A stretch of DNA of 64,000 bases from Myxococcus stipitatus (GTDB lineage: Bacteria > Myxococcota > Myxococcia > Myxococcales > Myxococcaceae). The stretch is taken from NCBI RefSeq assembly GCF_038561935.1, contig NZ_CP102770.1:7936001-8000000 (forward strand), written 5' to 3'. The translations under genes and the position numbers were made by a program. This document shows, one piece after another, positions 9,024 to 17,297 of the stretch. The first letter of the stretch is position 1; each line of letters opens with the position of its first letter. The notes below the pieces were generated by a model. It ran no database searches. It was not told the DNA's origin and worked only from the letters and a program-made list of their open reading frames with translations.

Positions 9024-9352
9024 CGGTGACGCTCAGCCCCTCCCGCACGGCCCCCGTGGCCCGCGGTCCTTCCATGCGTGGCGGCTGCGGAAAATCCCGT
9101 CTCACACCGAACCGCCGCCTCATGGGTCCGCTGAGCCCCCGTCTCCTATCTACCCGAAAAGACAAGACTTTGACGTTCCGGGACAGATCGGCGCCGGACA
9201 ATAGGGAGGCGTCAAGGGTGTGTCAAATTATTCCCCGAATTTGAACGTTCCGTTCAGGGCCTCTATGACACCTTGCGTCACCCTGGCATACAGGGCCACT
9301 GCGGGGATGGCGCCGGGGCTGAAACGGCGCCGGGGAAGGACTACCTGGGAGG
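9024..9352. other. 329-base intergenic region, leader of the glycosyltransferase gene
   Basis: No credible gene is seen here; short frames overlap on both strands without family resemblance. The region is less GC-rich around 9160-9250. It holds the promoter listed at 9198-9226, leaving a leader of about 168 bases before the glycosyltransferase ATG. It also holds a GGCGCC...GGCGCC pair near 9310-9332 just behind ddl, which could fold into a weak hairpin. I recognise no riboswitch. Confidence 0.5.
9198..9226 (-). promoter_or_regulatory. Sigma-70-type promoter for the GT2 gene
   Basis: On the minus strand a perfect -35 TTGACA (complement of 9221-9226) is separated by exactly 17 bases from TATTGT (complement of 9198-9203). 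This is the best housekeeping-type promoter seen in the window. Transcription would start near 9191 and leave a long untranslated leader before the gene at 9023. Confidence 0.65.
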
Positions 9353-10333
9353 TCAGCTCACCGCGCGACGGGGCTCCAGGACGGTGGGAGCGGGGGCGAC
9401 AACAGGCGCATCCAGGACACCCGCTTCGTCGCGCGTCGCGAGGGCCAGGATGCGCTCGACGAGCTCCGGGAAGTCCATCCCGGCATGGGCGGCAATCTTC
9501 GACAGGATGCTGGTGGGGGTGAAGCCCGGCAGCGTGTTGACCTCCAGCACCACGTCGTTGTCGGTGTCCGAGCAGAGCAGGTCCACGCGGGCATACCCGC
9601 GGCACCCCAGCGCGCGGTACGCCGCGAGCGCCAGGGCCTCCACGTTGGCCGTGCGCGTGGCGGACAGGCGGGGTGGCAGGAAGTAGCGCGAGCCGCCCTT
9701 GTACTTGGCGTCGAAGTCGAAGCACTCGCGCGGCGAGGCCACCTCGCAGCTCCCCAGCACCTTCCCGCCGAGGAGGCCCACCGTCACCTCGCGCCCGGAC
9801 ACGAAGCGCTCCACCAGCGCCTCACCGCCGAAGCGGCAGGCCTGCGCCACCGCGGACACCAGCGCCTCCGGCTCACGCACGATGGACAGCCCCACCGACG
9901 AGCCTCCACACGCGGGCTTCACCACGCACGGGAAGCCCAGGTCGCCATGCAGCGTGAGCGCGTCCGCCGCCTCGTCGCGACCCACGCGGTAGCCCTGGGG
10001 CGTGGGGAGGTTGTGCAGCCGGAAGAGCTTCTTGGCGACGGGCTTGTTCATCGCCAGCGCCGACGCCAGCACGCCCGAGCCCGTGTAGGGCAGCTCCAAC
10101 AGCTCCAGGAGCCCCTGCACGCGACCGTCCTCGCCCATGCGGCCGTGCAGCGCGATGAAGGCCACGTCCAGCTCGGCGGAGCGCAGCGCCCGGTCCAGTC
10201 CGGGCCCGGCGAATATCCGGGTGACCTGGTGGCCGCGAGACTCCAGCGCCGCGACCACGGCCTCTCCCGTCTTGAGCGAAATCTCCCGCTCCTCGCCCCA
10301 GCCACCCATCAGCACTCCGACGCGCTTGCCCAT
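9353..10333 (-). CDS. ddl: D-alanine--D-alanine ligase
   Basis: A 326-residue ATP-grasp enzyme that joins two D-Ala residues for the peptidoglycan stem peptide in the cytoplasm. Motifs include VLMGGWGEEREISLKTG at the N-terminus, AFIALHGRMGEDGRVQGLLE (HGxxGEDGxxQG), TGSGVLASALAMNK, the ATP-binding loop VVKPACGGSSVGLS, and the metal-binding VLEVNTLPGFTPTS. The motif series is complete. The start is ATG at 10333. It stands apart from the main division cluster; the neighbouring GT2 gene has its own promoter, so the two are probably separate transcripts. An extra ~20-residue Ala/Pro tail is present at the C-terminus. Confidence 0.94.
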   Translation of the reverse strand: MGKRVGVLMGGWGEEREISLKTGEAVVAALESRGHQVTRIFAGPGLDRALRSAELDVAFIALHGRMGEDGRVQGLLELLELPYTGSGVLASALAMNKPVAKKLFRLHNLPTPQGYRVGRDEAADALTLHGDLGFPCVVKPACGGSSVGLSIVREPEALVSAVAQACRFGGEALVERFVSGREVTVGLLGGKVLGSCEVASPRECFDFDAKYKGGSRYFLPPRLSATRTANVEALALAAYRALGCRGYARVDLLCSDTDNDVVLEVNTLPGFTPTSILSKIAAHAGMDFPELVERILALATRDEAGVLDAPVVAPAPTVLEPRRAVS

Positions 10334-10511
10334 GTCGATGAAGCCTCCTGGGCTCGCGACAGAGCACGCCGGATGCCAACCAGGCCGTGGGCGCGGTGAC
10401 GCCCCAGGCTCGGCGGTGGACCTCGTGGAAACGAGGGTTTACGACAAGGAAGGGCGGACGGGCGGCCGTGTCCCCGAGGACACGGCGCGGCCCGACGACC
10501 ACGCGAGCCCC

Positions 10512-10550
10512 GGGGCTGTAGGAATGACCGCCCGTGGCGGCCACAGCCCC
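10512..10550 (-). terminator. Possible terminator hairpin after the short lipoprotein gene
   Basis: GGGGCTGT (10512-10519) pairs with ACAGCCCC (10543-10550), enclosing an inner CCGCC/GGCGG stem. It lies just beyond the stop of the leftward lipoprotein gene at 10565. No U-run follows. The rest of the 231-base gap to ddl shows no gene. Confidence 0.3.
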
Positions 10551-10564
10551 TGGACTCGCATCAG

Positions 10565-10861
10565 CTACGCGCCCGAGTCACTGCGCGTGGCGGGGGTCGA
10601 GCCCGCGTCACTGCCGGCGTCGGAGCCCGCGTCACCGCCAGCGTCGGAGCCCGCGTCACTCCCGGCATCCGAGCCGGAGTCCAGGGGACCCGCGGTGCCG
10701 TCGGCGACGCACTTCTCCTCCTTGCAGGCGTAGCCGGTGAGGCACTGGTTGCTGTCGTCACACGGCTGGCCCTCCTCGTCGAAGTCGACGAGCAGGCTGC
10801 ACGCGGACAGGCCCAGGGAGAGGGCCACGAAGGGAATGAGGAAACGGAAGGGACGGCGCAT
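10565..10861 (-). CDS. Short lipoprotein with Gly-Ser-Asp-Ala repeats
   Basis: A 98-residue protein with lipobox LSAC (Cys 21). A Cys-rich module follows, CDDSNQCLTGYACKEEKCV, a pattern common in myxobacterial surface lipoproteins, where paired disulfides are likely. The C-terminal third is a run of GSDA units (roughly residues 60-88), encoded by an imperfect 12/24-bp repeat. Such Asp-Ala-Gly tracts act as flexible linkers; here nothing follows the linker, so either the tract is a spacer that exposes the tail or a downstream domain has been lost. It ends 3 bases downstream of the PEGA gene start side and may be co-transcribed with 10864-12837. Confidence 0.72.
   Translation of the reverse strand: MRRPFRFLIPFVALSLGLSACSLLVDFDEEGQPCDDSNQCLTGYACKEEKCVADGTAGPLDSGSDAGSDAGSDAGGDAGSDAGSDAGSTPATRSDSGA
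10597..10682. repeat. Imperfect 24-bp tandem repeat coding for GSDA units
   Basis: About three and a half copies of a 24-bp unit (TCGGAGCCCGCGTCACCGCC and four more bases on the plus strand), itself a doubled 12-bp unit. Copies differ at a few positions. It lies wholly inside the lipoprotein gene and encodes its Gly-Ser-Asp-Ala tract. Likely to vary in copy number between strains. Confidence 0.75.
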
Positions 10862-10863
10862 GG

Positions 10864-12837
10864 CTAGTAATTCCGGAGATCGTCTTCGTCGAGGGACGGC
10901 CGCTTCTTCTCTTCATCCTTGCGCTTGGAATCGTCCTCGCGCTTGCGCTTGTCTTCTTCCTCGCGCTGGCGCTTGGCGTTCGCCTCGGCCTCTTCCTTCT
11001 TGCGGCGCTCGTCCAGCTCACGGCGCTGCCGCTCCACCTCTTCACGGCGCTTGCGCAGCTCTTCCTCGCGCTGCGCGGCGTCCTCCTCACGGGCGCGGCG
11101 CGTGTCGGCGGCCTTCGCGGGCGCCACGGCCGGCTCCGGCGCGGGGGGCACGGGCTCCGGCGCGGCCTTCGAGGCGGGCGCGGGCGTCGCCTTCGCGGCG
11201 GGCGCGGGAGAGGACCTGGTGGCGGGCGCGGGCGTCGCGGTGGCCGGCGTCGACTTGGACGCCGGCGGAGGCGGCGGCATGGGCAGCGAGTCGTTCATCG
11301 GCTTCGTCCCCTTGGGTGGGGGCGGCATGGCCAGCGGGTCCTTCTGGGACTCGGTCTTGGCCGGCGGAGGCGTGGACCGCGAGCGCCGGGGCGCGGGGGC
11401 AGGCGCCGGAGTGGACTTGGAGCTGGAGCTCCCTCCCCCACCGCCCGAGAACGCGAAGTAGCTGCCCAGGCCCGCGGAGACCAGGCCCGTGAGCAGGCCG
11501 ATGTCCGCCACCAGCGCGTACGTCTTGCCCGTGTCCTTGAAGTCCTTGGCGCGAGCGCTCGTCTGGGGCGCGCGGCGGAAGTCATCCTCCTTCGAGGACG
11601 CCTCCATGCCGAAGTAGATGCCACCCGCCAGCAGCGCCACGCCCGTGGCCATCATCACGTAGCCCATCGTCTTGCGGTTGGAGCCCCCTTCGCTCGCGAA
11701 GTGCGTCACCGGCTTGTTGCCCGCGAGGCGCGTCGCATCGGTGCCCACCAGCGAGGACAGGAACGCCTCGGAGCCCGTCGCCATGGCATCCCCCGCGGGC
11801 ACGGCCCCCACGGAATAGGCCAGGTTGTGGCCGTCGGAGACCTCGAGCCGCAGGCCCGTCACCTGGAGCGGAGCCGTGCCCGTGCCACCGCGAACCAGCA
11901 GGGCCAGCACCTGGGACACGCCCGCGAGCGCCCCCAGCTCGCGCAGCGCCACATCCCGCTCCAGCTCCTCGGACTTGCGCGTCACGCGCTCGGAGATGGA
12001 CTGCAGGTTGCGCACGGACTCGGACGGGGGAAGCGTGAGCGCGGTGTCACCCTCACGCGCCCGGCTCTGCTCCATCACGTAGCCCGGCGCCATCACCGTC
12101 ACGAAGTGGTCCGCGGCCGTCAGCCCCTTGAGCTCCACGGGCGACACGCCCTTGAAGTGGCCGTCGACGTACACCTGCGCGGGCACCGGCTCCGTGCGCA
12201 CCATCAACGTCCCCGAGGAGCCCGCGAGCGCCGCCTTGCGCTCCTTCTCCACGAAGGCCATCTCGTCCGGCGGGAAGAAGTTGGGGGAGAACTGGGCCCG
12301 AGGGTCCACCGCCAGCACCGCGCGAATCTCCAGCTGCGCCGCCGCGTTCTCGCCGTTGGCCACCTGCGAGGCCGCCTTCATCACGCGCGCGCGGGAGAGC
12401 TCACCGAAGTTGCGCGACATGTCGCTCGCCTCGAACGCGCGCGCCGCCGCCTCGAACTGCTGGAGCGCCTTCTGCGTGTCGAGCTCGTCGTACGCGCGCT
12501 GGCCTTCCTTCATGGCCTCGGCGCCCTCGGCCGCCTTGGCCTCGCGCGCCGCCTTGCCCTTCGCGTCCAGCGCCTCCGACAGGCGCACCAGCTCCAGCCG
12601 GCCGGAGCGCGCCACGGACTGCTCGGCCCAGTACGCCAGCCGCGCGGCTTCCGTGCGCGACGCCGCATCCAGCGGAATGGCCACCACCGTCACGGAAGAC
12701 GGCGCGGCGGTGGGCACCGCCCTGGGCGTCAGTCGAAGAGGGAGGCTCGTCTGCGCGGCGGCGGGCCCCACGGCCAACATGCCCACCAACCATCCGCTGA
12801 GAGCCGCGTGCATCGCGCGATTGCTCGAAGGTCGCAT
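10864..12837 (-). CDS. PEGA-domain exported protein with charged coiled-coil tail
   Basis: A 657-residue protein. A signal peptide (cleaved near AAAQT) is followed by a helical region containing KEGQRAYDELDTQKALQQF, which looks TPR-like. A PEGA domain follows (TEPVPAQVYVDGHFKGVSPV, then VTVMAPGY), and then a domain with two hydrophobic helices (GYVMMATGVALLAGGIYFGM and a later YALVADIGLLTGLVSAGLGS). A long Pro/Ala linker then leads to a highly charged Glu/Arg/Lys coiled coil ending in DEDDLRNY. A GTG at 12840 adds one residue; the ATG was preferred. Probably an inner-membrane or envelope scaffold; function unknown. Just 2 bases separate its stop from the lipoprotein start at 10861, so the two are probably one operon. 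Confidence 0.75.
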   Translation of the reverse strand: MRPSSNRAMHAALSGWLVGMLAVGPAAAQTSLPLRLTPRAVPTAAPSSVTVVAIPLDAASRTEAARLAYWAEQSVARSGRLELVRLSEALDAKGKAAREAKAAEGAEAMKEGQRAYDELDTQKALQQFEAAARAFEASDMSRNFGELSRARVMKAASQVANGENAAAQLEIRAVLAVDPRAQFSPNFFPPDEMAFVEKERKAALAGSSGTLMVRTEPVPAQVYVDGHFKGVSPVELKGLTAADHFVTVMAPGYVMEQSRAREGDTALTLPPSESVRNLQSISERVTRKSEELERDVALRELGALAGVSQVLALLVRGGTGTAPLQVTGLRLEVSDGHNLAYSVGAVPAGDAMATGSEAFLSSLVGTDATRLAGNKPVTHFASEGGSNRKTMGYVMMATGVALLAGGIYFGMEASSKEDDFRRAPQTSARAKDFKDTGKTYALVADIGLLTGLVSAGLGSYFAFSGGGGGSSSSKSTPAPAPAPRRSRSTPPPAKTESQKDPLAMPPPPKGTKPMNDSLPMPPPPPASKSTPATATPAPATRSSPAPAAKATPAPASKAAPEPVPPAPEPAVAPAKAADTRRAREEDAAQREEELRKRREEVERQRRELDERRKKEEAEANAKRQREEEDKRKREDDSKRKDEEKKRPSLDEDDLRNY

Positions 12838-12905
12838 CACTCGGTCACCTTTGTCCGTCCGCCATCAAACGGAGGTCGCGGCGAAAAGCAAGGGGGAAGC
12901 AGTCC

Positions 12906-14282
12906 CTACCGACCCTCGGCTCGCGCCGGAGGCCGCCCTGGGGCAGCCGAGAGGCCATGGAGATACTCGAGCGCGACCTTGAGCGGGTAGTCCTTCAGCG
13001 CCGCGGTGGTCTCCCACTTCGGCAGGTTCTCCGGCGGGCCCCGCGGCGCGGGCGATGCGGGCTCGTTGGTGGCGGAGGACTCGGCGCGGAAGTGACGCTG
13101 GAGGTCCTTCTCACGAGGCGCCTCGCGCCCCGGCCTGGCCCCGGGCTCGTCCGGTACGACGTAGTCCGGAGTGATGCCCCGCTCCTGGATGCTGCGGCCC
13201 TTGGGCGTGTAGTAGCGCGCGATGGTCAGCTTCAGCCCCGAGCCATCCTCCAGCTCGATGACCGTCTGGACGCTGCCCTTGCCGAAGGTGGGCGAGCCCA
13301 TCAGCGTGGCCCGGCCATGGTCCTGGAGCGCGCCCGCCACGATTTCCGACGCGGAGGCGCTGCCACCGTTCACCAACACCACCACCGGATAATTCTTCTC
13401 CGTATCGCGGTCCTTGCTGCGCTCCTCGGTGGAGTTGCGGCCGTCCCTGCCACGCGTGAAGACGATGGGCAGGTTGCCCGGGAGGAACCGGTCGCTCATC
13501 GCCACGGCTTCATCCAGCAGGCCCCCGGGGTTGTTGCGCAGGTCCAGCACCAGGCCGCGCAGCTCCTTGCCGCCGTTGAGGCCTCGCAGCCGGTCCAGCT
13601 CCTTGCGCAGGTACTGGTCCGTGCGCTCCTGGAAGTTCTTCACCTTCACGTGGCCGATGCCGCCGTAGAGCTCGCCCTCCACGGAGATGATGCGGATGTG
13701 GTCTCGGATGATGGCGATTTCGCGCGGCGCGCTGAAGCCCTGGCGCAGGATGCTCAGGAGCACGCGTCCGCCCGCGGGGCCGCGCATCTTCTGCATCGCC
13801 CGCCCCACGTCCATGCCCCGCGTGCTCTCGCCGTCGATGCCCACCAGCTCGTCGCCCGCCTTGAGCCCCGCGCGTGCCGCGGGCGTGTCGTCGATGGGCG
13901 CCACGACGATGATGCGGTCGTTCTTGCGCGCGATTTCGATGCCGAGCCCGCCCCACTCGCCCGACGTATCAATCTTCATCTCGCGGAAGACCTCCGGAGG
14001 CATGAAGACGGTGTGCGGGTCCAGCGTGTCGAGCATCCCCTGGATGGCGCCGTAGATGAGCCGCTCCTGGTTCGGCGCCTCCACGTAGTTGTTCTCCACG
14101 TAGGAGAGCACGCGAGCGAAGGTCTCCAGCTGGCGGTAGGTGGCGTCGCCCTTCTCCGCGCGCTCCGAGGACGACGCGGGCGCATGAGTCCCCGCGTCCT
14201 TCTTCTCATCGGCGGCCGAGGGTCCGGACACGAGGATGAGCGCGGCCAGCGCCGCGCGCCACGGCTGAGGGAGACCCGTCAC
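12906..14282 (-). CDS. S41-family C-terminal processing protease
   Basis: A 458-residue periplasmic serine protease of the CtpA/Prc family. A short signal peptide (to SAADE) is followed by an N-terminal helical part (SYVENNYVE, GMLDTLDPHT). Next is a PDZ domain (GGLGIEIARKNDRIIVVAPI ... GLKAGDELVGIDGEST), then the S41 catalytic core with LRNNPGGLL, the nucleophile Ser in GGSASASEIVAGAL (near residue 311) and the general-base Lys in SPTFGKGSVQT (near 334). The family trims C-termini of envelope proteins or activates cell-wall hydrolases. The start is GTG with AAGGA nine bases upstream. It lies 55 bases from the alpha/beta hydrolase gene stop, on the same strand. Confidence 0.93.
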   Translation of the reverse strand: MTGLPQPWRAALAALILVSGPSAADEKKDAGTHAPASSSERAEKGDATYRQLETFARVLSYVENNYVEAPNQERLIYGAIQGMLDTLDPHTVFMPPEVFREMKIDTSGEWGGLGIEIARKNDRIIVVAPIDDTPAARAGLKAGDELVGIDGESTRGMDVGRAMQKMRGPAGGRVLLSILRQGFSAPREIAIIRDHIRIISVEGELYGGIGHVKVKNFQERTDQYLRKELDRLRGLNGGKELRGLVLDLRNNPGGLLDEAVAMSDRFLPGNLPIVFTRGRDGRNSTEERSKDRDTEKNYPVVVLVNGGSASASEIVAGALQDHGRATLMGSPTFGKGSVQTVIELEDGSGLKLTIARYYTPKGRSIQERGITPDYVVPDEPGARPGREAPREKDLQRHFRAESSATNEPASPAPRGPPENLPKWETTAALKDYPLKVALEYLHGLSAAPGRPPARAEGR

Positions 14283-14337
14283 GTCGGTACGTCCTTTCGC
14301 GAGAAGCTCGAAGGGCGCCCCAGTCTATACCCAGCCC

Positions 14338-15198
14338 TCAGAGCTCGGACGCATCGGCGAAGCGCACCAGGTGCGACACGAGCTCGTCTGGACGCTCCAT
14401 CTGGGGCACGTGCCCGAACCCCTGCACCACGCGCACCTGCGCATGCGCGGGAAGGTTCGAACGGAACCAGTCGAGCGAGCGCGACGGCAACAGCCGCTCA
14501 CTGCCACCCCAGAGGAACAGCACCGGCATCGACAGGTTGCGCACCGCCTGCGGCTCCAGGCTGAGTCGAGTCGCCATCACCTCGGCGGTGAGCGCCTTCA
14601 CCGTCGGGGTGTCGTAGAAGCGGGTCAGCTCGGGCGCGAGCAGCAGCGCCGGCAGCGGCGCCTGATGGAACAAGCGACGGGTGAAGGCCCGGGCCTCCGC
14701 GGGGGTGCGCACCGTGAACGCGTTGAGCAGCGCCGTGTTCTCCTCGGCCGGCAGCTCCGCGCCCGCTGGAGCCACCAGCGCCAGCGCGCGCACCCACTGG
14801 GGATGCTCCGCCGCCAGATTCACGGACATGGCGCCGCCCAGCGAGTTGCCTACGACGAAGGCGGGCTGCTTCACCTCCTGCTCCACGAACGCGCGCAGCA
14901 CCTCGAACTGGTTGCGCACGCAGACCTGCCCGCCGCAGTACTCCGTGGAGAAGCCATGGCCTGGAAGGTCCGGCGCCACCACGCGGGAGAAGCGCCTGGC
15001 GAGGCCGAAGAACGTCCGACCGAAGCCATTCGCCGAGCCACCCAGCCCATGCACCAGCACCACCGGCGGCCCCTTGCCCTGCCCCTTCAGTGAGTAGAAG
15101 TGGACAGACTGGCCCCCCACGTCGACTGTCGAAGACTGGACACCTCGGGCCACCAGCACCCGCCGCACCGCCTTCTGCATTCCACCCATGAGGTCCAT
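14338..15198 (-). CDS. Alpha/beta-fold hydrolase
   Basis: A 286-residue single-domain alpha/beta hydrolase. The oxyanion-hole motif LVHGLGGSANGFG, the nucleophile elbow VVGNSLGGAMS (Ser about 118) and the catalytic His in GFGHVPQMERPDE are all visible. The acid expected after strand beta-7 reads LFLWGGSERLLPS, with Glu in the place where Asp is usual, so the acid may be Glu or may come from elsewhere. No signal peptide is seen, so it is probably cytoplasmic. Substrate unknown; the fold covers esterases, lipases and C-C hydrolases. It precedes the S41 protease gene on the same strand. Confidence 0.82.
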   Translation of the reverse strand: MDLMGGMQKAVRRVLVARGVQSSTVDVGGQSVHFYSLKGQGKGPPVVLVHGLGGSANGFGRTFFGLARRFSRVVAPDLPGHGFSTEYCGGQVCVRNQFEVLRAFVEQEVKQPAFVVGNSLGGAMSVNLAAEHPQWVRALALVAPAGAELPAEENTALLNAFTVRTPAEARAFTRRLFHQAPLPALLLAPELTRFYDTPTVKALTAEVMATRLSLEPQAVRNLSMPVLFLWGGSERLLPSRSLDWFRSNLPAHAQVRVVQGFGHVPQMERPDELVSHLVRFADASEL

Positions 15199-15273
15199 GC
15201 GCTCGTCCGCTCCTCTCGTCGTGGGAGTCCTCCGGGGAGGATAACAAGTCGTGCGCCAGATTGCCGCGACGCG

Positions 15274-16398
15274 TCAGGGGACGGGCGCCAACCACGGTGC
15301 GGGGTCCACGGCCTGCCCGGCCTTGCGGACCTCGAAGTAGAGATACGCGCCCTTGAGCGAGCCCGTGTCCCCCACTTCGCCCACGACCTCGCCCGCGGAC
15401 ACCGACTCGCCGAGCCCCGGGGTGATGGATGACAGGTGGGCCATGAGCGTGTGGTAGCCGTCGCCGTGGTCGAGGATGAGCAGGTTGCCGTAGCCCCGGA
15501 GCGAGCCCGAGTAGACGACGGTGCCATCCGCCACGGCCTGGACGGGGGCGCCCATGGCGGCGCGGATGTCCAAGCCCTTCTGCACGGTGACGGTGTTGAA
15601 GCGCGGGTTGACGACCTTGCCGAAGCCCACCTCGACGATGCCGCGCGTGGGCTGCGGCAGCTTGCCGCGAAGCGCGCCGAAGCCATGCGTGGCGGGAGCC
15701 TCCTTCAGCTCGCGAACCACTTGAGTGAGCTCCGCGTCGGCGTGCTCCAGCTCCTTCACCGCGCGACGCGCGAGTTCCGCTTCACCCGCGAGCGAGCCCA
15801 CCACCTCCTCGAGCGCCTCGCGCTGCGCCCGGGCCAGCCGCTCCTGCTCCTGAAGGAACGAGACCCGCGTGGCGAGCGACGCTTGCAGCCGCTTCAGCTC
15901 GCGGGTGGACTGCCGCTGAAGATGCGCCACGCGCTGCACACCGCGCAGCAGCTCCAGGTCGCCGGACATGCTCGCCTCCAGCGCTCGGGCGCGCCACACC
16001 AGCGCGGCGAAGTCCTCCGCCGACAGCAGCACCTCCAGCGGGCGGCGGCGCATGACGCGGTAGAGCGTGCGCAGGCGCGGAGACAGCCGCCGAAGCTGGA
16101 CGCGCAGCGCCTCGCGCAGGAGCGCCTCCTCGCGCTCGGCCAGGATGACGCGCTTGCGGAACACCGCCAGGTCCGACTCCAACGCACGGACGCGCCGACG
16201 GGAGAAGGAGACCATCTCCTCCATCAGCTCCAGGCCCTCGAGCACGCTGAGCTTCTTGGACTCCACCAGCGCCAGCGTCGCGCGCTGCGCGGCGAGCTTC
16301 TCGCGCAAGGCGGCCTGCTCCGCCTCCTCCAGCTTCTGTGCGCGCGCCGGAAGCCCCATCAGCACCAGCGCCACGGCGAGGACAAGAGCGCGGCTCAT
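15274..16398 (-). CDS. EnvC-like amidase activator (coiled coil + degenerate LytM)
   Basis: Read from the ATG at 16398, the product is 374 residues: a signal peptide to about residue 20 (ARAQ), a long coiled coil (about 21-225, KLEEAEQAALREKLAAQRAT...) and a C-terminal LytM/M23 domain. Key zinc ligands of M23 enzymes are altered: the HxGxDI motif reads VQKGLDIRA (His to Gln), and the HxH motif reads AYLYFEVRK (first His to Tyr). This matches E. coli EnvC, a non-enzymatic activator of cell-wall amidases controlled by FtsEX. Its ATG overlaps the ftsX stop (ATGA), which supports the same role here. Acts in the periplasm at the division site. Confidence 0.85.
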   Translation of the reverse strand: MSRALVLAVALVLMGLPARAQKLEEAEQAALREKLAAQRATLALVESKKLSVLEGLELMEEMVSFSRRRVRALESDLAVFRKRVILAEREEALLREALRVQLRRLSPRLRTLYRVMRRRPLEVLLSAEDFAALVWRARALEASMSGDLELLRGVQRVAHLQRQSTRELKRLQASLATRVSFLQEQERLARAQREALEEVVGSLAGEAELARRAVKELEHADAELTQVVRELKEAPATHGFGALRGKLPQPTRGIVEVGFGKVVNPRFNTVTVQKGLDIRAAMGAPVQAVADGTVVYSGSLRGYGNLLILDHGDGYHTLMAHLSSITPGLGESVSAGEVVGEVGDTGSLKGAYLYFEVRKAGQAVDPAPWLAPVP

Positions 16399-17297
16399 AC
16401 GCGAAGAAAGCGCCCCACCGCGACGAAGCTGCCGCCCAGGCCCAGGCCACAGCCCGCGCTCACCAGCTCCAACGCCAGCCGAGGCTCCACCCACGGCGCC
16501 GCCACACCCGGCCCCAGGAGGAACGCGAACAGCGAGCCCAGCGTGGGCCCCACCAGTCGGCCGAAGGCCCACAGCCCCAACAGCGCCACGCCCGCGCCCA
16601 GGAGCCCCTGCAGCAGTCCCTCGAGCAGGAAGGGCGCCTTGACGAAGCGGTCCGTGGCGCCCACCAGCTTCTGGATTTCAATCTCCTCGCGCCGCGCATA
16701 GATGGCGAGCTGGAGCGTGGCCGCGACGATGATGACGGTGGCGCCCAGCACCACGATGAAGGCCACCAGCGCCCCGAAGCGCAGCGCGCGGGCAATCGCC
16801 GTCAGTCGCTCCACGGCCTGCTCCCCGTAGTCCACGCCGGACACTCCGGGCAGCGCGCGCAGCTCCTGGGCCAGCGCCTTGAGGGCCTCGGGGTTGCGCT
16901 CCTCCGGAGGAACGCGCAGCTCCAGCGCCGCGGGCAGCGGGTTCTCCGGCAGCTCCGACAGCGCCTCGCCCAGGTCACCCAGCTCCGTGCGCAGCCGCTC
17001 CAGCGCGGCCTCGGGAGGCACCAGCGACACCTGACCTCGACTGAGGGCCTCGACGCGGGTGCGCACGCCATGCGCCTCGTCCTGGCCCAGCTCCGGCGCC
17101 AGGTACACCGTCACCTCCACCTCGCCCCCCAGGGACGCGAGCAGGTTGTCCAGCATCCGGGCGCCGCTGCGCGCGAGGCCCGCGGCGAACAAGGCAATGG
17201 CGATGGTCGTCACCGCGATGAAGTGCACGAAGGGCGAGTGCTTGAGCCCCACCGCCGCTGAGCGCCAGAAGTACCGCGTCTTCGCCAGCGCGCTCAT
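16395..17297 (-). CDS. ftsX: Cell division protein FtsX
   Basis: A 300-residue membrane protein forming the FtsEX complex. One helix follows the cytoplasmic N-terminus (FVHFIAVTTIAIALFAAGL), then a periplasmic domain of about 130 residues carries VEVTVYLAPELGQDEAHGVR. Three more helices end the protein, with the conserved cytoplasmic loop YARREEIEIQKLVGATDRFV. FtsX passes the FtsE ATPase cycle to periplasmic wall-hydrolase activators. The start is the ATG overlapping the ftsE stop (ATGA), and its own stop overlaps the next gene's ATG in the same way, giving tight translational coupling. A longer in-frame extension upstream lies inside ftsE and is spurious. Confidence 0.93.
   Translation of the reverse strand: MSALAKTRYFWRSAAVGLKHSPFVHFIAVTTIAIALFAAGLARSGARMLDNLLASLGGEVEVTVYLAPELGQDEAHGVRTRVEALSRGQVSLVPPEAALERLRTELGDLGEALSELPENPLPAALELRVPPEERNPEALKALAQELRALPGVSGVDYGEQAVERLTAIARALRFGALVAFIVVLGATVIIVAATLQLAIYARREEIEIQKLVGATDRFVKAPFLLEGLLQGLLGAGVALLGLWAFGRLVGPTLGSLFAFLLGPGVAAPWVEPRLALELVSAGCGLGLGGSFVAVGRFLRV

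Noticed and set aside
7467-9029. 520-codon frame antisense to the glycosyltransferase
   Set aside because: The GT2 motifs on the other strand are complete; this frame has no recognisable domain.
10597-10682. Tandem repeats considered as a CRISPR-like array
   Set aside because: There are no spacers, the copies are contiguous and coding, and no cas genes are present.
15274-15660. Active M23 peptidase call for the LytM domain
   Set aside because: The expected His residues of HxGxDI and HxH are replaced by Gln and Tyr, and the gene is coupled to ftsEX, so an activator role fits better.
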